Assembly: GCA_902792435.1 (NCBI GenBank)
Contig: CADAZN010000006.1
Coordinates: forward strand, 1-64,000
Direction: 5' to 3'
Length of the DNA stretch: 64,000 nucleotides
From: an uncultured Bacteroidales bacterium
GTDB taxonomy: Bacteria; Bacteroidota; Bacteroidia; Bacteroidales; Muribaculaceae
This document shows, one piece after another, positions 23,765-33,300 of this stretch. Both the position numbers and the translations under genes were made by a program. The first letter of the stretch is position 1, and each line of letters begins with the position of its first letter. The notes under the pieces are model-generated. The model made no database searches. It saw only the letters and a list, made by a program, of their open reading frames with translations, and was not told the origin of the DNA.

Positions 23765-26293
23765 CTAGATGATGGAGCCTATTTGGAACACTAGCGCCGA
23801 TACTACCCAAGCAACGGCAGTGGTGTAGAGTGCTGCGAAGATGGCCCATTTCCAGCTGCCTGTTTCGCCCTTGATAGCCGCGATTGTGGCAATGCATGGG
23901 AAGTAAAGCAGTACGAATAGCAGGAAGCTGAAGGCTGCGAGCGGCGTGATGCCGTCGGCGGTCATCTTGGCATTTAGTGAACTATATTTCACAGTGTCTT
24001 CACTCACGGAGTCGTCTTCGGCAAAGCTGTCGTCGTTACTATAGATTACACCCAAGGTCGATGCTACAATTTCCTTGGCGCCCACGCCAGCCACAAGGCC
24101 CACGTCGAGCTTCCAGTCAAAGCCATTGGGGGTGAACACTGGCTCTATTGTTTTGCCAATCATTCCCAGGTAGCTGTGCTCTTGCTGTTCCTGGCTAGAG
24201 CTATAAGCGTCGTGGTTGGGGTAATAGCCCAAGAACCACACGATTATCGATGCGACAAGGATTATGCCTCCCATCTTCTTGAGATACTGCTTGCCTTTGG
24301 ACCATGTGTGTCGCCAAATGGCTTTGGCAGTTGGGAAGCGGTAGGGTGGTAGTTCCATCACAAATGGTGTGTCGTCGTTTTTGATGAGGAAACGCTTAAG
24401 CAGGCGGCTCATGATGATGGCCACCACGATGCCTATGGCGTAGAGTGACAGCATAATAAGGCTCTGATTGCTGGCGAAGAACGCACCTATTATCATGATG
24501 TAGATGGGCAGTCGTGCCGAGCAGCTCATAAATGGCAGCACCAGCATGGTGATAAGGCGGCTATTGCGGCTCTCGATGGTGCGCGTAGCCATAATAGCAG
24601 GCACGTTGCAGCCAAAACCCATAATCATGGGTATGAACGACTTGCCGTGAAGACCCATGCCGTGCATTAATTTGTCCATGATGAATGCAGCACGAGCCAT
24701 GTAGCCCGAATCCTCCATTATGGAGATAAAGAAATATAGGATAAGGATTTGCGGCATGAACACGATTACCGAACCCACACCGCCAATGATACCGTCGGCT
24801 ACCATCGCCTTCAGAGGCCCTTCGGGTAAATAGGTGTTGGCTAGGTTTTTAAGCCATTCTACACCTGCATCGATCCAGTCCATTGGGTATTGTCCTACGG
24901 TAAACGTAACCCAGAACATAAGCCACAGGAACACAAAGAACAGCGGGAATCCCAACCAGCGGTTGGTGACGATGTTGTCGAGCACCTTGGTGATTTGGTG
25001 AGCATCGGTGTTGTTGCCCTCAACAAAACTCTCCATGAGGGCTCCGTTGATAAAGCCATATTTTGCGTTCATTATAGCATTCTCGCTATCTTCCTTGGTG
25101 TTCTGCTTGATGCGCTTGGCCTGCTCGTCACGTATCGCGATAATCTCCTTGCCGTTAGGTAGCTTGAGGGCTGTTTTCTCGGCTTCGCTGTCATTCTCCA
25201 TAAGTTTGATGGCAAGGTAGCGAAGCGAGTATCGGTGCCTGATTTGCGAGTTTTTCTCAAGCTCGGTTTTTACCTTGGTGATGGCCTCTTCCAGGTCGGG
25301 ACCATGGTTGATGTGAATGTGTCGGAACACATTGTTTTTCACCTTGTTACCAGCTGCGAAATCCTCCTCGTGCTCAATGTCCTTTCCATATTCGCGGTGC
25401 CAATTTTGAATCTCGGCAGCAATCTCGGGGTTGATGTTTCCTTTCTCGTCGATGTAGTCCACCCCCTCATAAAGGTTGATGATGATGTGGAATAACAGGT
25501 CAACACCTTTGCCTGTCTTGAACACAGTGGGAATCATGGGCACACCAAAGAGCTGCCCAAGCTTGGAGTTGTTGAGCTTGTCGCCCTTGCGCTCCAGGTC
25601 GTCATACATGTTCAAGGCGCAAACCATGCGCAAGTCCATGTCAATGAGCTGGGTGGTGAGGTAAAGATTACGTTCAAGGTTGCTGGAGTCGATAACGTTG
25701 ATGACAACGTCGGGAGTCTTTTCAATAATCTGCTTGCGCACATAGAGTTCCTCGGGGCTATAGGCCGTGAGAGAGTAGGTGCCGGGAAGGTCCACCAGGT
25801 TAAAGGTGTAACCCTCAAAATGGCAAGTGCCCTCCTTGGCGTCGACCGTCACACCGCTATAGTTGCCCACGTGCTCGGTGGCGCCGCTGGCGAAGTTGAA
25901 GAGCGACGTCTTGCCGCAGTTGGGGTTGCCAACGAGAGCCACGTTGATGGTGCGGCGCTTTTTGGTGGCCAAGTTCTTAAGGCTTGTGTCAAGAGCTTCA
26001 ACCTCAACAACTTCACTGCCATTTGATTTTATCTCGTTGTTGAGCTCCTGTGCCATGGCAGCAGCCTCTTCCTGGCTCACAACCTCAATCATCGCAGCTT
26101 CTTCGTGACGGAGCGAGAGCTCATAGCCCATTATTTTGTATTTAACCGGATCTTGCAGTGGCGCGTTGAGAATCGACTCTACGGTCTTGCCCTTGATGAA
26201 TCCCATCTCAATGATGCGCTTGCGAAAACTGCCGTGGCCCATAACCTTTACCACAACACCTTTTTCACCGGTTTTTAATTCAGATAATAGCAT
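23765..26293 (-). CDS. feoB: Ferrous iron transport protein, FeoA-FeoB fusion
   Basis: 842-residue inner-membrane Fe(II) transporter. The first 75 residues are a FeoA domain (MLLSELKTGEKGVVVKV to EAAMIEVV), fused by a short linker to FeoB. The FeoB G domain has the P-loop GNPNCGKT (122-129), DLPGTYSL and the NMYD (G4-like) motif. Membrane part: CNVPAIMATRTIESR and GLVAGVGAKEIVASTLGV, the two Gate-type repeats, and about eight helices. The FeoA-FeoB fusion is usual in Bacteroidetes. It is a single-gene unit with its own promoter (26310-26317). No Fur-like site was recognised. Confidence 0.95.
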   Translation of the reverse strand: MLLSELKTGEKGVVVKVMGHGSFRKRIIEMGFIKGKTVESILNAPLQDPVKYKIMGYELSLRHEEAAMIEVVSQEEAAAMAQELNNEIKSNGSEVVEVEALDTSLKNLATKKRRTINVALVGNPNCGKTSLFNFASGATEHVGNYSGVTVDAKEGTCHFEGYTFNLVDLPGTYSLTAYSPEELYVRKQIIEKTPDVVINVIDSSNLERNLYLTTQLIDMDLRMVCALNMYDDLERKGDKLNNSKLGQLFGVPMIPTVFKTGKGVDLLFHIIINLYEGVDYIDEKGNINPEIAAEIQNWHREYGKDIEHEEDFAAGNKVKNNVFRHIHINHGPDLEEAITKVKTELEKNSQIRHRYSLRYLAIKLMENDSEAEKTALKLPNGKEIIAIRDEQAKRIKQNTKEDSENAIMNAKYGFINGALMESFVEGNNTDAHQITKVLDNIVTNRWLGFPLFFVFLWLMFWVTFTVGQYPMDWIDAGVEWLKNLANTYLPEGPLKAMVADGIIGGVGSVIVFMPQILILYFFISIMEDSGYMARAAFIMDKLMHGMGLHGKSFIPMIMGFGCNVPAIMATRTIESRNSRLITMLVLPFMSCSARLPIYIMIIGAFFASNQSLIMLSLYAIGIVVAIIMSRLLKRFLIKNDDTPFVMELPPYRFPTAKAIWRHTWSKGKQYLKKMGGIILVASIIVWFLGYYPNHDAYSSSQEQQEHSYLGMIGKTIEPVFTPNGFDWKLDVGLVAGVGAKEIVASTLGVIYSNDDSFAEDDSVSEDTVKYSSLNAKMTADGITPLAAFSFLLFVLLYFPCIATIAAIKGETGSWKWAIFAALYTTAVAWVVSALVFQIGSII

Positions 26294-26309
26294 AGTTTAA
26301 AATTTTTTG

Positions 26310-26317
26310 CAAAGTTA
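26310..26317 (-). promoter_or_regulatory. feoB promoter
   Basis: The minus strand reads TAACTTTG (TAnnTTTG), about 17 bases before the feoB ATG. The leader is very short. Confidence 0.7.
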
Positions 26318-26627
26318 CTAATAATAGTAGAATCTATTAATAACAAAGAGTGAGTATTTTGTTGTAATAAATACTCATTTATAGTGATATTGGGTAGGTT
26401 AAACCAACACTTTAAAATGATAAGATAAATCGCCTGTAAAACAATGCTGTACAAACACATTTGGAATATTAAAGTGTAAGTTTAATATGTGATGCATAAT
26501 CTATTGTTGACAAACATGATATGGTAGGTTTGGTTGTAGGTTATGTAAATGGTAAGTTTTCTCTGTGTAATTAATTGGTCATTTTGATATTTTCAAGCGA
26601 AATTTTGTGGTAATAAATGAAAATAAT
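26318..26627. other. AT-rich intergenic region between feoB and ruvA
   Basis: No gene is seen. It carries the divergent promoters of feoB (26310-26317) and ruvA (26628-26635) at its ends. It also holds a half copy (TGTGATGCATAATC, 26489-26502) of the hairpin arms at 8574 and 23209, here without the matching second arm. Confidence 0.5.
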
Positions 26628-26635
26628 TAATTTTG
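26628..26635 (+). promoter_or_regulatory. ruvA-sprA promoter
   Basis: The -7 box TAATTTTG is 25 bases before the ruvA ATG. Confidence 0.6.
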
Positions 26636-26660
26636 TATTTAATTTTAAATTATTTTGAGT

Positions 26661-27251
26661 ATGTTAGACTATATTAGTGGACAAATTGCGGAGCTTAATC
26701 CAACTTTTGTTGTTGTGGATAACAACGGCATTGGTTACATGATAAACATATCGTTGACTACCTATAATGAGGTGTTGAAGAAATCAAAAGGTGAGATGGC
26801 TAAACTGTATGTTTATGAGGCTATTAGAGAGGATGCACACGTTCTCTTCGGATTTGCCACGAAGCATGAGCGTGAGCTGTTTATGATGCTAATTAGTGTG
26901 AGCGGAGTGGGGCCAAATACTGCCCGCATGATACTCTCATCGTTATCTCCCGAGGACCTTGAGCAATGCATCGCCAGTGGAAATGTTGGGTTACTGAAAT
27001 CGGTGAAAGGAATAGGCGGAAAAACAGCACAAAGAATATTAGTTGACTTAAAGGATAAAATAAAAGTGGCATCCGATACGTTATTAGATAATGATAGCGC
27101 ACCTAATGCGGTATTTGACGAATCGCTAGCGGCGCTTATCATGCTTGGCTTCACACAGCAAATGTCTCAGAAAGTGCTTAAAAAGCTCTTTAAGGAGAAC
27201 CCTTCAATCACTGTAGAGGAGGCTATCAAGAAGGCGCTGAAGATGATGTAA
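26661..27251 (+). CDS. ruvA: Holliday junction branch migration protein RuvA
   Basis: 196-residue subunit that grips Holliday junctions and loads the RuvB motor. OB-fold N-terminus MLDYISGQIAELNPTFVVVD, central helix-hairpin-helix motifs (LISVSGVGPNTARMIL and SVKGIGGKTAQRILVDLKDK), and a C-terminal RuvB-binding domain (ALIMLGFTQQMSQKVL). The ATG at 26661 gives the family-typical start. A TTG two codons upstream is possible but less likely. It is followed 82 bases later by sprA, the same ruvA-sprA order as I recall from Flavobacterium, so probably one operon. Confidence 0.95.
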   Translation: MLDYISGQIAELNPTFVVVDNNGIGYMINISLTTYNEVLKKSKGEMAKLYVYEAIREDAHVLFGFATKHERELFMMLISVSGVGPNTARMILSSLSPEDLEQCIASGNVGLLKSVKGIGGKTAQRILVDLKDKIKVASDTLLDNDSAPNAVFDESLAALIMLGFTQQMSQKVLKKLFKENPSITVEEAIKKALKMM

Positions 27252-27333
27252 AAGCTTGTTGAGAAGTCCAAGGAGAAGAGAAAAGATAACGTTAACGATG
27301 AATTTTTATAATTCAGGAAATATTAAAACGACA

Positions 27334-30300
27334 ATGAAGACCATTCTGCTCAGCGTGCTGATGTGCGTTGTTGCGGTTAATGTGTCGCATGCTCAATATA
27401 ATAACTCCACTCTTCCCCCTCCACCTCCTGTTCCCGACAAAACAGCTGTCGACAAGGAGCAGAAGAACCAGAAAGACAAGATCAGGATGCGATATGGTGT
27501 TCACCCAACGGTCCCCGAGGAATATGAAGACCTGAAAGAGGGTGAGTATGCAGCCGACCTTAAGAACCCAAGCAATATCACCACCGAGGCCGAGTATGAC
27601 TACGAGACCGGCTGTTACATTATCCATACCAAGATTGGTGATTATGATATTGTTACTCCATTCATCCTAACTGCCGAGGAGTACAACAATCTCACGTTGC
27701 GCGAGTCGATGATGCAGTATTATCGCCAGAAGAATGCCGAGACCGCCGAGGAGAAGAAGAAAAATCCGTTCAACTTCCTCGATATGCAGTTTGGTCTTGG
27801 TCCTCTGGAGAAGGTGTTTGGTCCTGGTGGCGTTCAGCTCAAGACTCAGGGTTCGGTACAAATCAAGATGGGCGTCAAGACCAACAAAACCGACAACCCT
27901 GCATTGTCGATGAATGCCAAGCGCAAGACCTACTTTGATTTCGACCAGAAAATTCAGGCCACTATCCAAGCGTCGGTAGGTGATAAGATGAAGTTCAACA
28001 TGACTTACAACACCGACGCGACCTTTGAGTTTGACAACAAAAACCTGAAGTTGGCCTATGAAGGCAAAGAGGACGAGATAATCAAGAACATCGAGGCTGG
28101 TAACGTGAGCATGACAACAGGTTCGTCGCTCATCAGGGGTGGTTCGGCACTTTTTGGTATAAAGACCAAGCTGCAATTTGGACGTCTCACCGCTACAGCT
28201 CTTGTGTCGCAACAGAATTCTGAGACTCAAACGGTTAATACCCGTGGTGGCGCTCAAACCACTGAATTCTATATTACCGCCGACAAGTATGACCAAAACC
28301 GTCACTTCTTCTTGTCGCACTTCTTCCGTGACAACTACGACAATTGGACTTCGAAACTCCCGCTAGTATCGAGCGGAATCAATATCACTCGCATTGAGGT
28401 GTGGATTACTAACAAACGTGGCAACTTCAATGAGTCGCGTAACATTATGGCCTTCATGGATGTTGCCGAGAATCAGCACATTGGTAACAGCCACTGGACC
28501 TCGACCACTAGTTTGCCCAACCCAACCAACACCTCCAATACCCTTCTTGACGAGATAAAGACCAGCTACCCCGATGCTCGTTTTATCAGCCAGGCAGCCA
28601 ATGCGTTGTCTCCCTTGTCGGCTTATGACTTTGAAGGAGGTAAAGACTACGAGAAGATTGAGAGCGCAAGATTGCTCTCAACAACTGAATATAAGCTTAA
28701 CTCATCTTTGGGCTATATCTCACTTAACACCGCCCTAGCTAGCGATGAGGTGCTCGCTGTGGCCTATCAGTACACCTATATGGGCAAGACCTATCAGGTG
28801 GGTGAGTTTGCAAGCGACATACCCTCGACCGAGCAGTCGCTGTATGTTAAGATGCTGAAGTCTACGACTATCAACACCGAGGTGCCCATGTGGGACCTGA
28901 TGATGAAGAACATCTACTCACTTGGAGCTTATCAGGTTCAGAAGCCGAATTTCAAACTTAACATCAAGTATCTGAATGATACAACAGGTATCGAGCTACC
29001 TTATATTAATGAGGGTAACATTTCGGGTGTTCCGCTCCTCAGGGTTATGAACCTAGACCGCTTGGATGCCAACAACAATTTCAATCCCGACGGTCGCTTC
29101 GACTTTCTTGACGGATACACCGTTACCACATCGGGTGGTAAGGTGATTTTCCCCGTTGTTGAGCCTTTTGGTTCACACCTGCGCAAGCAGATTGGCAACG
29201 ATGCCATAGCCGACAAATATGTCTATGATGAGCTCTATACCATGCAGCTTACCGATGCCCAGCAAGTGCAAGATAAGAACAAATTTGTGCTCCAGGGTGA
29301 ATATCAGTCTACCAACAAGAACACAATCAGCCTTAACGCTACCAATGTGCCTCGAGGCTCGGTTGTTGTAACTGCAGGTGGTGTGACACTTACCGAGAAT
29401 AGCGACTATACCGTCGACTACACGATGGGTACCGTTACTATCACCAATCAGAGCATAATTGATGCAGGAACAAATATTAGTGTTTCGCTTGAAAATCAGT
29501 CGACCTTCAGCACACAGCGCAAGACACTTCTTGGCTTAGATCTTGACTATGCCTTCAACGATGATTTCCACTTAGGTGCCACTGTGATGCATTATGGCGA
29601 GAAAAACCTCACCGAAAAGGTTGCTATTGGTAATGAAATTGTAAATAACACCATTTGGGGTGCTAGACTCTCCTATAAGAATAGTTTCATGTGGCTTACC
29701 AACTTGCTCAACAAGATACCTACAGTAAATGCCACAGCGCCATCGCAGGTGAACTTTACTGGAGAGTTTGCGCAGTTGTTACCACATCAGTCTCGCACTG
29801 GTTCAAACGCTGGTAGCTCCTATATCGACGACTTTGAGTCGACTCAAACGGGCGTTGACCTGCGCTCACCTTACTCATGGTTCCTGGCATCAACTCCCTA
29901 TGACAACGCCAACGATGCGCTTTTCCCCGAGGCTGCACTCTCAAACGATGTGAACTACGGCAAGAATCGTTCATTGCTCTCATGGTACTATATTGACCGT
30001 CTGTTCACTCAGCGCAACTCATCGTTTGTGCCTGGTTACATCAAGAATGACCTTGAACAGCTATCAAGCCCATATGTGCGCGAGATACCTTATACTGAGG
30101 TATTCCCAGGACGAGAGCTCAACTATGGTGAGTCGTCGACAATACAGACCCTCAACCTCTCGTACTATCCCAAAGAGAGAGGCCCTTACAACCTTGATGC
30201 CGAGAATATCGACGCTGAAGGTAACCTTCTCAACCCTGAGAAGCGATGGGGTGGTATCATGCGAAAGATTGAGAACACCGACTTTGTTACAAACAACGTG

Positions 30301-33300
30301 GAGTACATCAAGTTCTGGCTCCTTGACCCATTCCTCGATGAGAACAAACCCAACCGAGATGGTGGAGATTTATATATCAACCTTGGTGAGATTAGCGAGG
30401 ATATCCTTAAGGATGGACTCAAGAGCTATGAGAATGGTCTGCCATATACCGATACCGATGAAAGTGGAGTTAAGGAGACCAATTGGGGTAGGATAGCCAA
30501 CAAGTCTTCGCTTACCTATGCTTTTGAGACCGCCGCAGGCTCTCGTGTAAGGCAAGACGTTGGTCTTAACGGACTTAGCACTGTCGATGAGCTGACCTAT
30601 CCTTCTTACCAAGAGTATGTCACCAAGCTTCGCAGCGTTTTGCCTGCCGAGACCATAGCCAAGATGGAGGAGGACCAGTTCTCTCCAATCAACGACCCGG
30701 GTGGCGATAACTACCACTTCTACCGTGGATATGATTATGACGAACAACGACTTTCAATTCTAGAGCGCTATAAGCACTACAACGGCACCGAGGGCAACTC
30801 TTTGGCCCAGGAAGATGCAGCCGATGGTATGTACCAGAGTTCTCGTAGTGTGCCCGATGTTGAGGATATCAATCAGGATAACACCCTCAACGAGTATGAG
30901 CGCTATTTCCAATATAAGGTGTCGATTCGTCCTGAGGACTTGCAGGTGGGCAAGAACTTCATCATCGACAAGCAAGAGTCGGTACAGCGCACACGCAATG
31001 GCGAGGACCAGCATGTGACTTGGTATCAGTTCTGTATTCCCATCAAGAGCTATGACAAAGTGGTTGGATCGATCAACGACTTCTCATCAATAAGATTTAT
31101 GCGTATGTTCCTCACCGATTTCAAGGAGACAACTCACTTGAGGTTTGCAACCTTGGAGCTCGTGAGAGGAGAATGGCGTAATTATGATTACAACCTCAAT
31201 TCCCGCGCCGACATGCCTGGCAGTGGAACAGTTGATGTAAACACTGTAAACATTGAGGAGAATGCAAGCCGTGAGCCAGTTAACTATGTGCTGCCTCCTG
31301 GCGTTAGTCGAATCATCGACTCGGGACAGTCGCAAATTACCCAGCTCAACGAGCAGTCAATGCAGATGAGGGTAGAGGGCCTAGAGGCTGGCGACGCACG
31401 TGGCGTTTACCGTAACACCAACCTTGACCTGCGTACCTATAAGCGCCTGCAGATGTTTGTGCACAACGAGGCGTTTATCGACGATGCAACCAACCTTAAG
31501 AATGGTGATGTGTCGATCTTTGTGCGCATGGGATCGGACGTGAAGAACAACTACTATGAGTATGAAATACCACTCGTTGTAACTCCTCCAGGACGATACA
31601 GCAACAACAGTTCTTCGGACCGACTTGCAGTGTGGCCTAAAGAGAATATGCTTGACCTCGACCTTGACGTGCTCACTGCTGTGAAAAAGAACCGCAACGC
31701 CGAGAAGATGGCGGGCAATCCTGATGTATCGTACACACAACGTTACCAGGAGCAGGACCCCAACAATCCACGCAATCACGTCTATGTGATGGGTAACCCA
31801 TCGCTGAGTAAGGTTAGGGTTATGCTCATTGGTGTGAGAAACAACACAGCAGGAACTACCAAGAACTTTGTAGTTTGGGTCGATGAACTTCGTGTAACCG
31901 ACTTCGACAGCGAGGGCGGCTGGGCTGCTAAGGCTAGTTTGACTCTTAACTTGAGTGATATTGGTACTCTTAATGTGGGATGGCACAAGGAAACCAATGG
32001 ATTCGGCTCAGTAGACCAGAGTATGACCCAACGTCGTCTCGATAATTACGACCAATATAACGTGGCAGTTCAGGCCGATATGGGACGCTTTATTCCCGAG
32101 AAAGTGAAGCTGCATGCGCCGGTTTATTTCTCTTATAGCAATGAGAAGATAACACCTAAATATAATCCTCTGGATGAGGATATCTTGCTTAAAGACGCTC
32201 TTGACGCTTGTGCCACCGATGAGCAGAAAGACTCTATCAAGTCATATGCTGTGAGCGAGACTGTTGTCAAGAACTTCTCGATTTCGGGACTTAAATTTGA
32301 CGTCAAGAGCAAGAACCCCATGCCTTGGGATCCTGCTAACTTCACGTTCAACTACTCGTTCAATAAGACTCACAAGAGTAATCCCGACTATGAGTATGAG
32401 AACACCAATGACTATCGCGGTAGTTTGCAGTATAGTTGGACACCTTATATCAAGCCCTTCAAACCTCTTGAGAAAGCTATTGACGCAAAGAAGAAGAACC
32501 TGAAATTCTTCCGTGAGTGGGAGTTCCGTTGGCTGCCTAACTCATTGGCATTTAGTACTAACATCTCAAGATATTACTACGAGCAGCAAACTCGTAACGA
32601 AACCGATGTTGATATCACTTTGCCAGTTTCGGTGAGCAAGAACTTCTTGTGGGATAGACAATTTGCGCTCTCGTGGAACTTTATTAAGTCGCTCACTATG
32701 TCGTTCAATAGCCAGACTACGGCTCACATTCTTGAGCCTCTAGGTCAGGTGAACCGCAAGCTCTTCCCCGATGAGTATCGTGACTGGCGCGACAGCGTTT
32801 GGCGCAGCATTAAGGACTTGGGAACTCCATGGGCCTATAACCAGACGTTTACCGCTTCTTACAAGGCTCCTTTTAATGCAATTCCAATCTTGAGCTTTAT
32901 TACAGCTAGTGCGACCTATAATTCAACCTATCGCTGGGACCGTGGTACCGAGATTGCCGGAATCTTCTCGGGCAATAGCATCGCCAACCAGTCGTCGTTT
33001 AACGTCGACACTCGTTTGAATCTTGACACATTCTATGGCAAATTGCCATATGTAAAGGATGTCCAGAAGCGATTCTCGTCATCGGGTAGTGGCAATGGAC
33101 GTGATAACAAAGGCGGTAAGAAGAACGAAAAGAAGGCTAAGAAGTTTGACCGCACATTCCAGTTGAGCAACGACACTACTACTGTTGTCAAGCACAACAT
33201 GAACGTCAAGAAGGTGCGTGTGACAGCCACAACTGTTGATGGAAAACGTTATCCAGTGAAGTTCAACATTAAGGATAACAACAACATTGAGATTCTTAAC

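Noticed and set aside
23765..26293. FeoA-FeoB fusion as something novel
   Set aside because: The fusion is usual in Bacteroidetes and all key motifs are present.
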